Part shown: positions 1 to 8,391 of the stretch, piece by piece
Position numbering within the stretch: position 1 is the first letter of the stretch
How the letters are laid out: each line of letters starts with the position of its first letter
From: Spirochaetota bacterium
GTDB lineage: Bacteria > Spirochaetota > Spirochaetia > Treponematales > UBA12059
Length of the DNA: 49,078 bases
Direction: 5' to 3'
Assembly (NCBI GenBank): GCA_018816345.1
Contig: JAHIWG010000128.1
Span: 1-49,078, forward strand
Notes under the pieces: model-generated
The model's input: only the letters and a program-made list of their open reading frames with translations
Database searches by the model: none
What the model was told of the DNA's origin: nothing
Made by a program: the position numbers and the translations under genes

Positions 1-2082
1 AACGTACCGGTGGTGATAGCCAGGGGCGCCGCGTACTTCACCTCCATCGGCACGGAAAAGAGCCCGGGGACCAAGGTGTTCAGCCTCGTCGGCAAGGTCA
101 AGAACACTGGACTCGTCGAGCTGCCCCTGGGTACGCCCTTGGCCAATATAGTCTACGGCATGGGCGAGGGCGCCGGGGCCAAGAAGCGCATCAAGGCCGT
201 CCAGACGGGCGGCCCCTCCGGAGGCTGCATACCCGCCGAGCGTTTCGACGTCAAGGTCGACTACGAGTCCCTCGCCGAGCTCGGCGCCATCATGGGCTCG
301 GGCGGCATGGTCGTCATGGACCAGGACAACTGCATGGTCGACGTCGCGCGCTATTTCGTCGGCTTCACCTCCGCCGAGTCGTGCGGGAAGTGCGCGCCGT
401 GCCGCGAGGGCCTGTCCCAGATGCTGCGCATACTCAACGACTTCTCGCGCGGCGACGGCGGCATGGAGGACATAGCCGAGCTCGAGCGTCTGGCGCGCGT
501 CGTCAGGGACTCCTCGCTATGCGGCCTCGGCCAGACGGCGGCCAACCCGGTGCTGACGACGCTCAAGTACTTCCGCGAGGAGTACGAGCGCCATATCGTG
601 GAGAAGCGCTGCGAGGCAGGCACCTGCGAGTCGCTGTTCGAGGCCCTCTGCGAGAACTCCTGCCCGCTCCACATGAACATCCCCGGATACCTGGCGCTGG
701 TCGGCGACGGCCGTATAGAGGACGCCTTCGAGCTGACGCTCAGGGACAACCCCCTGCCCGGGTCCATGGGCCGCATCTGCCACTTCCACTGCCAGATGCG
801 CTGCCGCAGGGATACGCTCGACGAGCCGGTGGCCCAGGGCGATATCCATCGCTACCTGGCGGATACCATGTACAAGATGGGCCGGGAAAAGGACGTATGG
901 TCCAGGCTCGTCAAGGAGAAGAAGCCGGCGACGGGGCGCAAGGTCGCCATCGTCGGCGCCGGGCCCGCGGGCCTCGCGGCTAGCTTCTACCTGTCCAGGC
1001 TTGGGCACGAGGTTACCGTATTCGATTCCAAGCCCAAGGCGGGAGGCATACTCCGTTACGGCATCCCGGCGTACCGCCTGCCCAAGGACGTCCTGGACAA
1101 GGAGCTCGAGCTCTGGAAGAGGCTCGGGGTCAAGTTCGTGTTCAACACGGTCGTGGGCAAGGACGTCGCGTTCGACGCGCTGCGCAGCCAGTACGACGCC
1201 CTGATCGTGGCCGTAGGCGCCCAGGCCGACAGGGGCCTCGGCGTGCCGGGAGAGGACCTGGCCGGCGTGCACCCCGGCTACGAGTGGCTCGAGGCCTTCG
1301 CCCTCGGCAAGGCGGCCAAGCCGGGCAGGCGGGCCCTCGTCATAGGCGGCGGCAACGTGGCCATAGACGCCGCTAGGACGCTCTTCAGGCAGGACTGCGA
1401 GGTGACCGTCGCGTACCGCAGGGCCAAGAGGGATATGCCGGCCAACGACGCGGAGCTAGCCGGCGCCGAGGAAGAGGGCATACGCATGGAATTCATGCTC
1501 CAGCCCATCGAGATCGTCGGGGAGAAGGGCCGGGTCAAGGCCGTGCGCTTCAGGGCGATGAAGGCCGGGGGCATAGACCCCTCGGGGCGGCCGACGCCGG
1601 TGGAGACCGATAGGATAGTCGACATCCCCTGCGACGACGTCTATATAGCGGTCGGGGAGAAGGTCGACTCGTCGTTCCTGGCCGCGGACGGCGTCAAGGC
1701 CGCCAAGGACGGCCGCATAGTCGTGGATCGCCTGACCGGACGGGTCGGCGGCAACGTCTGGGCCATAGGCGACGCCGTGACCGGCCCGGCGACCGCCGCC
1801 GAGGCGATGGGGCTCGGGAAGCGCGCCGCGAAGGCCATAGACTCCGAGCTGATGCAGCGTGACGCGTTCGGAGGCCTCTTCAAGGATTTCAGCCATTCCA
1901 TGGCGCTTCCGCCGGAACCGTCGAAGATGCGCATGTGCCGGTCGCGGCTCGTGCCGCCCGAGGAGCGCCGCGGGAACTTCCAGGAGATAGCGATGGGCTA
2001 CTCGGGCGAGCAGGCGCTCGCGGAGGCCTCTCGCTGCCTGCGATGCGATATCAGGGCCGACGCCCGTAGCCCATGGCGATAA
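1..2082 (+). CDS. NuoF-like/GltD-like fusion flavoprotein, hydrogenase-associated electron transfer subunit (5' truncated)
   Basis: The frame is open from base 1, so the gene starts outside the window; the GTG at 10 is internal. About the first 200 visible residues are the C-terminal half of a NuoF/HydB protein: an SLBB-like region and the 4Fe-4S motif SCGKCAPCREG with the fourth cysteine in SSLCGLG. Next comes a GltD-type module: a cysteine-rich linker (CENSCPLHMNIPGYLAL, then C-x3-C-x3-C) and two Rossmann folds (VAIVGAGPAGLAA for FAD, ALVIGGGNVAIDAA for NAD(P)). It ends EASRCLRCD as GltD-type proteins do. It lies just upstream of the hydrogenase gene (2097), so I infer that it passes electrons between NAD(P)H and the hydrogenase, perhaps by flavin-based bifurcation. 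A NuoE/HydC-like subunit would be expected upstream, out of view. Confidence 0.88.
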   Translation, partial: NVPVVIARGAAYFTSIGTEKSPGTKVFSLVGKVKNTGLVELPLGTPLANIVYGMGEGAGAKKRIKAVQTGGPSGGCIPAERFDVKVDYESLAELGAIMGSGGMVVMDQDNCMVDVARYFVGFTSAESCGKCAPCREGLSQMLRILNDFSRGDGGMEDIAELERLARVVRDSSLCGLGQTAANPVLTTLKYFREEYERHIVEKRCEAGTCESLFEALCENSCPLHMNIPGYLALVGDGRIEDAFELTLRDNPLPGSMGRICHFHCQMRCRRDTLDEPVAQGDIHRYLADTMYKMGREKDVWSRLVKEKKPATGRKVAIVGAGPAGLAASFYLSRLGHEVTVFDSKPKAGGILRYGIPAYRLPKDVLDKELELWKRLGVKFVFNTVVGKDVAFDALRSQYDALIVAVGAQADRGLGVPGEDLAGVHPGYEWLEAFALGKAAKPGRRALVIGGGNVAIDAARTLFRQDCEVTVAYRRAKRDMPANDAELAGAEEEGIRMEFMLQPIEIVGEKGRVKAVRFRAMKAGGIDPSGRPTPVETDRIVDIPCDDVYIAVGEKVDSSFLAADGVKAAKDGRIVVDRLTGRVGGNVWAIGDAVTGPATAAEAMGLGKRAAKAIDSELMQRDAFGGLFKDFSHSMALPPEPSKMRMCRSRLVPPEERRGNFQEIAMGYSGEQALAEASRCLRCDIRADARSPWR

Positions 2083-2096
2083 GCGGAGGAGATGCG

Positions 2097-3869
2097 ATGA
2101 ACACAAACAACGCTACGGCGATAAAACTCACAGTCGACGGACGGGAGTCTACAATAGCCTCGGGCTCCACGATACTCGACGCATGCCGCTCGGCCGGCGT
2201 GCATGTACCCACGCTATGCCATCTGGAGGGCGTCTGCTCTAACGCCTCCTGCGGGCTCTGCGTCGTAGAGGTCGAGGGCGCCAAGAGCCTCGTGCGATCC
2301 TGCGTCCAGGCCGCCGCGCCCGGCATGAGGATCAAGACCTCGAGCGCCAGGGTCATGGAGGCCAGGCGCGCCGTCGTCGAGCTGCTCTTGGCCAACCACC
2401 CGGAGGACTGCCTGTCGTGCCTCCGCAACGGCTCCTGCGAGCTGCAGTCCGCCGCCGAGCTCATGGGCGTGCGCCGCAAGGCCTTCCCGAGCACCAAGAA
2501 GCCTTCGAAGCCCGATCGCGTCGGCTGGGGAGTGATGCGCGACAATGACAAGTGCATACTCTGCGGCCGCTGCGTGGCCGTATGCCGGGAGACGCAGTCG
2601 GTGTCGGCCATAGACTTCGTGGGCCGGGGCGTGCGCTCGCGCGTGGCTCCCTTCATGGATAGGCCCCTGTCGGAATCCTCCTGCGTCTCGTGCGGGCAGT
2701 GCACCGTCGTCTGCCCCACCGGCGCCCTTACCGAGAGGGACGAGACGGACGAGGTCTTCGCCGCCCTGCACGACCCCGAGCTAACCGTCGTCGTGCAGAC
2801 CGCCCCCGCCATCCGCGCCTCGCTCGGAGAGGCTCTGGGCATGGCCCCCGGAAGCCTCGTCACCGGGAAGATGGCCGCGGCGCTACGCCGCCTCGCCTTC
2901 GACCAGGTCTTCGACACCCAGTTCTCCGCCGACCTCACCATCATGGAGGAAGGCTCCGAGCTCCTGGCCCGCCTGGCGAACAAAGGCACGCTCCCGATGA
3001 TCACCTCGTGCTCGCCTGGGTGGATCAGCTTCATTGAGACGTTCTACCCGAATCTCCTGCCTCACCTGTCGTCGTGCAAGTCGCCCCAGCAGATGTTCGG
3101 CTCCCTGGCTAAGACCTACTGGGCCCAGAAGGCCGGCGTCGACCCCTCGAAGGTGGTCGTCGTGTCTATCATGCCCTGCACCGCCAAGAAATTCGAGGCC
3201 AAGCGCCCGGAGATGCGCAGCGCCTGGGAATGGTGGGGCGAGAAGGGCAAGAAGGACTCGCCGTACTTCGACGTGGACTTCGCCCTCACAACCCGCGAGC
3301 TGGCAAGGATGATCAGGCGCGCGGGCATAGACTTCGAGTCCCTGCCGGAGGAGAGCTTCGACGACCCCCTGGGCTCCAGCACGGGCGCCGCTACCATCTT
3401 CGCCGCGACCGGCGGCGTGATGGAGGCCGCCCTGCGAACGGCCTACGAGATAGCCGTGGGCAAGCCCCTCCCGTCCCTCGAGCTCGAGGCGGTGCGCGGC
3501 TTCGACGGCATCAAGGAGGCGTCCGTGGACGTCGGCGGCACCGTGCTCAAGGTGGCCGTCGCGCACACGCTCAAGAACGCCAGGGTCATACTCGAGGGCA
3601 TCGCGGCTGGCACGAGCCCGTACGCCTTCGTCGAGATCATGTCGTGCCCGGGCGGTTGCCTCGGCGGCGGCGGGCAGCCCGTCGCGCCGGATTGGGCGAA
3701 GAAGGAGAAGCGCCGCTCGGCCATCTATACGGAGGACAGGGGGCTCCCGCGGCGGAAGTCGCATGACAACGAATCGGTCAAGGCCTTGTACGCCGAGTTC
3801 CTCGAGAAACCGCTAGGGCACCAGTCGCACGTCCTGCTCCACACGCACTATACAAAAAAAGATACATAG
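2097..3869 (+). CDS. hydA: [FeFe]-hydrogenase catalytic subunit, multi-cluster (HydA)
   Basis: Catalyses reversible H2 oxidation/proton reduction in the cytoplasm. The ATG at 2097 is preferred over 2073 because GGAGGA (2085-2090) sits 6 bases before it. Order of modules: N-terminal 2Fe-2S ferredoxin domain (CSNASCGLC), His/Cys-ligated 4Fe-4S (HPEDCLSC), two 4Fe-4S motifs (CILCGRCVAVC and CVSCGQCTVVC), then the H-cluster domain with L1 TSCSPGW (residues 304-310), L2 MPCTAKKFE (from 359) and L3 EIMSCPGGCLGG (cysteines 517 and 521). The C-terminus matches the hydrogenase small-subunit domain and ends in LLHTHY. The usual L1 motif is TSCCPxW; the second cysteine, the proton-relay residue in studied enzymes, is serine here. 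The upstream flavoprotein gene suggests an NAD(P)-linked complex. Confidence 0.95.
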   Translation: MNTNNATAIKLTVDGRESTIASGSTILDACRSAGVHVPTLCHLEGVCSNASCGLCVVEVEGAKSLVRSCVQAAAPGMRIKTSSARVMEARRAVVELLLANHPEDCLSCLRNGSCELQSAAELMGVRRKAFPSTKKPSKPDRVGWGVMRDNDKCILCGRCVAVCRETQSVSAIDFVGRGVRSRVAPFMDRPLSESSCVSCGQCTVVCPTGALTERDETDEVFAALHDPELTVVVQTAPAIRASLGEALGMAPGSLVTGKMAAALRRLAFDQVFDTQFSADLTIMEEGSELLARLANKGTLPMITSCSPGWISFIETFYPNLLPHLSSCKSPQQMFGSLAKTYWAQKAGVDPSKVVVVSIMPCTAKKFEAKRPEMRSAWEWWGEKGKKDSPYFDVDFALTTRELARMIRRAGIDFESLPEESFDDPLGSSTGAATIFAATGGVMEAALRTAYEIAVGKPLPSLELEAVRGFDGIKEASVDVGGTVLKVAVAHTLKNARVILEGIAAGTSPYAFVEIMSCPGGCLGGGGQPVAPDWAKKEKRRSAIYTEDRGLPRRKSHDNESVKALYAEFLEKPLGHQSHVLLHTHYTKKDT

Positions 3870-3879
3870 CGAGACTAAG

Positions 3880-3909
3880 CCGGCGTCCGGGAGACCTCCC
3901 GGGCGCCGG
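3880..3909 (+). terminator. GC-rich hairpin after hydA
   Basis: A 13-bp stem (3880-3892 with 3897-3909, one G-T wobble) closes a 4-base loop, starting 10 bases after the hydA stop. There is no T-run after it, so it may be a weak terminator or an RNA 3'-end stabiliser. Confidence 0.55.
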
Positions 3910-3950
3910 TACTCGTAGACATGAAGCCGTATCACATATATAAAGATACC

Positions 3951-4649
3951 ATGCCGATACGCGCCATAGGTTTTGACATAGACGGGACCCTGTACGCCGC
4001 CTCGAGGCTCTACGGGAAGCTGTTCGTACAGGGAGTAAGGCGGCTCAGGCTGCTCCTCGCCTTCAACGAGGTCAGGCACGAGCTACGAGCCCTCGTTTCC
4101 TCGCCCGAGTACCGCGCACGCGGCATCGACAGCGTCGAGAAGCTACATCGGTTCCAGGCCGAGCTCACCGCTCGACGCCTCGGCGCCGATGCGGAACGGA
4201 CGTATCGCGATATAGAGAGCTTCTTCTATACCGCCTCGCTCAAGCCCTTCGCCGACATCCCGACCTATCCGGGGGTAGGCGCCCTGCTCGACGAGCTAAG
4301 ATCCTCGGGCTTGAGGCTCGGCGCCCTCTCCGATTTTCCCTGCGACGAGAAAGTCGAGCTCCTCGGCCTTTCTGGCAAATTCGACGTCAGCATGACCAGC
4401 GAGGAGACGGGCCTCGTCAAGCCGGACAGGGCCTCGTTCGACCTCCTGGCAAGGCGCCTGGGAGTGCGGAACGACGAGATTCTCTACGTCGGCAATTCCG
4501 AGCGCTACGACGTCCGAGGAGCCCTCGGCGCCGGCATGCGGGCCGCGCTCATCTCGCGGAATAAAGCCGTCAAGACGGCGGCCGAATTCGTCTTCTTCGA
4601 TTTCGCCGACCTAGGTCGCTACGTACGCGAGATTACTCGAAAGAGTTGA
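3951..4649 (+). CDS. HAD-superfamily phosphatase
   Basis: Probably a small-molecule phosphate monoester hydrolase. Motif I is FDIDGTLY near the N-terminus, with an alpha-helical cap after it. Motif II is LSDFP, motif III the lysine in GLVKPD, and motif IV lies in YVGNSERYDVRGA, where the usual GD is GN. At 232 residues it has the normal size for a HAD-IA enzyme such as phosphoglycolate phosphatase, but the substrate cannot be read from the sequence. The ATG at 3951 is chosen because the protein then begins just before motif I; an in-frame ATG at 3921 would add ten residues and neither has a good Shine-Dalgarno sequence. It is separated from hydA by a hairpin. Confidence 0.85.
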   Translation: MPIRAIGFDIDGTLYAASRLYGKLFVQGVRRLRLLLAFNEVRHELRALVSSPEYRARGIDSVEKLHRFQAELTARRLGADAERTYRDIESFFYTASLKPFADIPTYPGVGALLDELRSSGLRLGALSDFPCDEKVELLGLSGKFDVSMTSEETGLVKPDRASFDLLARRLGVRNDEILYVGNSERYDVRGALGAGMRAALISRNKAVKTAAEFVFFDFADLGRYVREITRKS

Positions 4650-4679
4650 CGCCTAGCCTAAGCCGATAGCGTGATTCCG

Positions 4680-4699
4680 GGGGCTCATTGACGAGCCCC
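4680..4699 (+). terminator. Hairpin downstream of the HAD gene
   Basis: GGGGCTC (4680-4686) pairs with GAGCCCC (4693-4699) around a 6-base loop, 30 bases after the HAD stop codon. No T-run follows. Confidence 0.4.
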
Positions 4700-4942
4700 T
4701 AGGCAACCCATGTCGCCCCATCCCGACTGACTCCCCATCCCGACTATTCCTACCGCCCCGAGGCTCGCCCTACGCCGCGTCCTACTCGGAGGAGCGCGAA
4801 TAGGAACGTCGCGAGCCCCGGTTCAATAGAAACGCTACCTTGGCTCGCCTAAAGACGCGCTGGCTTGAGAGCCGTCTAGATTTAATTATTGACAATTTGT
4901 CGCGCATTTTGTGCGTTATTTTCGTCGTTTTTTATTTTTCTA

Positions 4943-4971
4943 TTGACTACGCTATATATTATGTATACTAT
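4943..4971 (+). promoter_or_regulatory. Sigma-70-type promoter of the LamG lipoprotein gene
   Basis: TTGACT (4943-4948), a 17-base spacer and TACTAT (4966-4971) lie in an AT-rich island of an otherwise GC-rich window. Transcription would begin near 4978, giving a leader of about 73 bases before the ATG at 5051. Confidence 0.7.
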
Positions 4972-5050
4972 TGATTATGAGTTGGTGTCGGCATTCAGTC
5001 GGGAAGCCGACCGCTCCATAGATGACGCCGTCGGCGTCCTGGAGGAACCT

Positions 5051-6967
5051 ATGAGACGTATCGCCGCGACAGCAATAGTCGCTTCCGTCCTATTCGCTTC
5101 ATGCACGCTAACCACCACCCCGCCCGTCCTCTCTTCCGCGGGCGAGCTCGAGTCGTTCCAGGGCTCGTACATGACCACCTTCGACATACTGAACGGCTCG
5201 TTCCTGCCCTCGGGTCGCGCGCTCTCGCCGTTCGGAAGCGCCGCCTCCCCGCCCGCTTCCGTGTCCAAGGCCACGGTCCCTACCTGGGGCTCGACGTCGT
5301 ACGCCCTGCCCTCGACGGTCGGCGCCTCGTTGACCGGCTCGAGGGCCAATTACCCCGAGCCCGGCCAGAGCACGAGCTGGACCGTCACGAAGACGGCCGT
5401 ATCAGAGGTGTACGACGTCAGAGTCACAACCACGTTCGCTGATTACGACCCTCGAGAGAGGCAAGAGGAATGGTACTATATCAGGAACGTCAACGACGCT
5501 ATCTGGACGAACGCCGATCCTATCTGCACCGCCGCCGGGGTCGATGACGCTAAGGCCCGGACGAAGAACGCCCTCACCTATCGCGACGGCAGCGTCCAGG
5601 ATGAGACTATTGTCGCGGCCTTCCCTCCCGGATCCGGCTTCGCCGCCTTCGACATAGCCGGCAGCCTCGAGTACCCCGAGGCCTTCGCGCCCGTATCGGA
5701 CGCCGCCGCCCAGTGGTCGTCGGTAGTGGCGTACTCCAGGGTGTACGCTGACAGCCCGAGCTTCAGCTTCTGGAGCGGCAACAGGGTTCGCGCCATCGTC
5801 GGGGTCCGCTTCTACACCGAGCATTTCATCAACGGCGGGGCCCAGCTCCAAGGCAGCACGCTGGTCTTCGAGAAGGCGGCCACGAGCCTTACGTCCCAGT
5901 CGGGGGACGTCCTCGATCCCGGTTCCGCGTTCTTCCTCCCCGATATCGCCTCCAGCCCCGATCAGGCCTACCTGGCCCTGAGCGTCGTCAGGCAGAAGAT
6001 AGTCTACGATTACGACGCGGCCACCCAAGCGCCCGCCTACGACAGCGCGACGCGCGACGCCCGGACCAAGACGCGCGTGATCGGCATAGCGAATCAGCAG
6101 GATAAGTACGTCGAGATAATTAACGCCGAGGCCGCCGAGATAACGAACGCTACCGGTACGATATGGATCCCTATCGGCTACGACCCGGCCATCGTCAACC
6201 TCGACACGGCGGTCACCGTGGACACGAAGACGACCAACCTGGCCGTCAGCACCACCGACTCGACGCCGGTCGAGGTAGTGACCGATACCCCGATCAACGG
6301 CGCCGGGACGCTGTACGCGGCTATTAACGGCACGCCTATCGAGACCCTCGTGACCAGCGACATAACCAGCGACCTGCTCGACGGCAACGGGTCTAACATC
6401 GTGGCTACCTATAACGGCAAGCAGGGCACGCTCGTGGACTCGACCGCGTACGCGTTCAACGACAAGGGCACGGTCCAGGCCTGGGTCTACGTCAAGAAGA
6501 CCGTCGACACGCCCGGCCTCGTTCACGCCGGCGTCCTGCCGGATTTCTCCGACGAGATATGGACGCTGCAGTTCCTAGGCAGCAACAACACGCCCGTCTT
6601 CGCGCTCGTCGCCCAGGGGCCTAGCGGCTATACCTACGACATGGTGAAGAGCTCCGAGCGGCTCAACCTCGAGCGCTGGTACCACCTCGCGGCCACCTGG
6701 AGCCGCGCCGACGACTCCATGAGGATCTACGTCAACGGCGTGCTCAGGGGATCGAGGTCGCTCTCGAACATCCGATCAAGCTCCGTGTTCGCCCAAGGCT
6801 CCAAGGTGGTAATCGGCTCGCAGTTCTATTCGTCTAAGACGTCGTTAGCGGGCTACTACGGCTTCAACGGAAAGATTAACGGCGTGCTTATCGATAACTA
6901 CGCATGGTCGTCCGCGGACGTCGCCGCGTTCTACGGCGCCAATAAGGACAAGACGGCTAGCTGGTAA
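5051..6967 (+). CDS. Secreted lipoprotein with C-terminal LamG/concanavalin-like domain
   Basis: Start chosen at 5051: GGAGGAA lies 5-6 bases upstream and the protein then begins with a lipoprotein signal peptide (MRRIAATAIVASVLFASC, lipobox FASC with the lipidated cysteine at residue 18). The long middle part is Ser/Thr/Asp-rich, beta-type sequence that I do not recognise. From about residue 458 to the end (638 aa) there is a clear LamG-like jelly roll, with GTVQAWVYVKK, RWYHLAATWSRADDSMRIYVNG and a closing INGVLIDNYAWS. Such domains bind glycans or proteins. It faces the pel-like operon tail to tail and is the only surface lipoprotein at that locus, so it might act as a polysaccharide-binding surface factor; this is inference. 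It does not look like PelC. Confidence 0.85.
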   Translation: MRRIAATAIVASVLFASCTLTTTPPVLSSAGELESFQGSYMTTFDILNGSFLPSGRALSPFGSAASPPASVSKATVPTWGSTSYALPSTVGASLTGSRANYPEPGQSTSWTVTKTAVSEVYDVRVTTTFADYDPRERQEEWYYIRNVNDAIWTNADPICTAAGVDDAKARTKNALTYRDGSVQDETIVAAFPPGSGFAAFDIAGSLEYPEAFAPVSDAAAQWSSVVAYSRVYADSPSFSFWSGNRVRAIVGVRFYTEHFINGGAQLQGSTLVFEKAATSLTSQSGDVLDPGSAFFLPDIASSPDQAYLALSVVRQKIVYDYDAATQAPAYDSATRDARTKTRVIGIANQQDKYVEIINAEAAEITNATGTIWIPIGYDPAIVNLDTAVTVDTKTTNLAVSTTDSTPVEVVTDTPINGAGTLYAAINGTPIETLVTSDITSDLLDGNGSNIVATYNGKQGTLVDSTAYAFNDKGTVQAWVYVKKTVDTPGLVHAGVLPDFSDEIWTLQFLGSNNTPVFALVAQGPSGYTYDMVKSSERLNLERWYHLAATWSRADDSMRIYVNGVLRGSRSLSNIRSSSVFAQGSKVVIGSQFYSSKTSLAGYYGFNGKINGVLIDNYAWSSADVAAFYGANKDKTASW

Positions 6968-6989
6968 CAGCAAGGCCGCGAAAACCCAG

Positions 6990-7016
6990 GCCGCCGGCCG
7001 GTCCGGCGGCTTTCTT
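6990..7016. terminator. Terminator between the lipoprotein gene and pelG
   Basis: GCCGCCGG (6990-6997) pairs with CCGGCGGC (7003-7010) over a 5-base loop and is followed by TTTCTT on the + strand. It sits between two convergent genes. On the - strand it is followed by a TTTT further on, so it may serve both. Confidence 0.75.
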
Positions 7017-8391
7017 ACGCCCTGAGCGCGCGCATGAAGATGATGCGCTCCATGCGGTAAATACGGTTCTTGAGCGTGGCGTACCCGAAGGCGCTCGCGC
7101 ATAGCCCGGCCGCGAGGTGGCTGGCTCCAGGGGGCAGCCACGGCAGGAGGCCGTAGGCGATGACCGCTCCCGCCCCATTGATGGCGAAGTACAGGAGCGC
7201 CGCAAGGAGCGCCTCGCGGTATAGCTCGAAATAGTACAGGAACACCAGTATCGTCAAAAGCGTGAACTGGGCGTACGCGGCGCCTAGGGCCGCCCACATC
7301 TCTACCCTGGCCAGCGCTGGCTCCCGAGACGCGAGGATGGCCGACGCCAGGAGCAGCGTGCAGGCGCCCTGGAGCAGGCTCTGGTCGCGCAGCTCGCGGC
7401 GGAGCCCGGTAGCGACCCGTAGCCTCGCCTTATGTATCCTCGTCCACGTCGAGTGGTTCAGGGCGAAGAGGAAGTGCCTGAGGTCGGTATACAGCTGGGT
7501 CTCGGTGATGATGATGAAGTAGACGAGGCCCGGTATGATGGAGAGCCCGGCTACGTAGACGGCGACGTCGTAGCTCTCGTACGACCTCAGGGGCGTGCCC
7601 GCGACGACGGCGCCCCTGGCGGCCCAGAAGTAGAATTTATCGAGCCACCCGCCGGCGTAGAAGCAGAAGCCGGAGGCGATGAGCGCGGCGTAGCGCTTCC
7701 CGTAGCGCCAGAAGTCGGCGAAGCCGTCCCGTGGACGTTCCGGGCGGTAACGCGATACCGCTATCGCGATGAACGCGAGGTCTAGGAGGACTACGCCGGA
7801 GGCGTAGCCGAGCACCGCCCCGCCCTCGCCCAATACCGCCGATAGCACTAGCGCGCCGGCGATTGACAGCGCCATGCCCAGGCCGAAGACGAGGCTTATC
7901 ACCTTATAGTTTCGCAGGAGCGACACGTAGAGCATCACTATCCAGGCTACGTTGATAGCGCAGAACAGCGCGACTACGGAGAACCGGTACAGCGCGGCGT
8001 CCCCGGCGAGCCGTAGCGGCATCGCCGTCGCTACGGGAGCTGACAGCAGGACTGAGGACGCGAGCGCTATGAGCGCGAAGCGTAGCATCCAGGCCGTCGC
8101 CTCGCCGTAGCGGCTTTCCCATACCAGGTCCGAGACTATGCGCGTGAAGTGATGATGCAGGCCCGAGAAGAGGGCGAGCGAGCAGGCGTAGCCGTAGACC
8201 ACGGTAGACTGGAACACGGGCACGCCCGAGAAGCTCGAGGTCCTGAAGGCGAACTGCAGCGCTATCATCGACACGACGGAGATGAGCCAGGGGCCGGCTA
8301 CTATGAAGACGCCCGAGACGACGGCTCCGACCGTTCCGCCGAGCCCTCCCTTGCCCAGTATCTTCCTGAGCTGGAATCCTATGCCCGCCAT
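7015..8391 (-). CDS. pelG: PelG-like polysaccharide transporter
   Basis: Inner-membrane protein of the Wzx/MOP flippase type that, with PelF, PelD and PelE, synthesises and moves Pel exopolysaccharide across the cytoplasmic membrane. The N-terminus (MAGIGFQLRKILGKGGLGG) is characteristic of PelG and is followed by about 12 hydrophobic segments over 458 residues, the usual PelG length. The typical central stretch with FYFWA, LRSYESYD and SIIPGLVYFII is present. It is last in the leftward operon pelD-pelE-pelF-pelG. Its ATG shares one base with the pelF stop codon (TGATG), which suggests coupled translation. Confidence 0.93.
   Translation of the reverse strand: MAGIGFQLRKILGKGGLGGTVGAVVSGVFIVAGPWLISVVSMIALQFAFRTSSFSGVPVFQSTVVYGYACSLALFSGLHHHFTRIVSDLVWESRYGEATAWMLRFALIALASSVLLSAPVATAMPLRLAGDAALYRFSVVALFCAINVAWIVMLYVSLLRNYKVISLVFGLGMALSIAGALVLSAVLGEGGAVLGYASGVVLLDLAFIAIAVSRYRPERPRDGFADFWRYGKRYAALIASGFCFYAGGWLDKFYFWAARGAVVAGTPLRSYESYDVAVYVAGLSIIPGLVYFIIITETQLYTDLRHFLFALNHSTWTRIHKARLRVATGLRRELRDQSLLQGACTLLLASAILASREPALARVEMWAALGAAYAQFTLLTILVFLYYFELYREALLAALLYFAINGAGAVIAYGLLPWLPPGASHLAAGLCASAFGYATLKNRIYRMERIIFMRALRA

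Larger units (their letters stand above)
4650..5050. other. Intergenic region, 401 bases, with AT-rich promoter island
   Basis: I see no coding region here. The left part holds a hairpin (4680-4699) after the HAD gene. Bases 4700-4860 are GC-rich and featureless apart from two copies of a CCCATCCCGACT-like string near 4716-4745. From about 4880 to 4975 composition shifts abruptly to AT-rich, with a TTGACA at 4889-4894 and a full promoter at 4943-4971. The last 75 bases form the leader of the lipoprotein gene. Confidence 0.7.

Noticed and set aside
5402-6526. 374-codon open frame on the - strand
   Set aside because: Antisense to the LamG lipoprotein gene, with no recognisable motif and a Gly/Arg/Val-rich shadow composition.
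5051-6967. LamG lipoprotein as the missing PelC
   Set aside because: PelC is a short (about 170-residue) lipoprotein; this one is 638 residues with a jelly-roll domain and no similarity that I can see.
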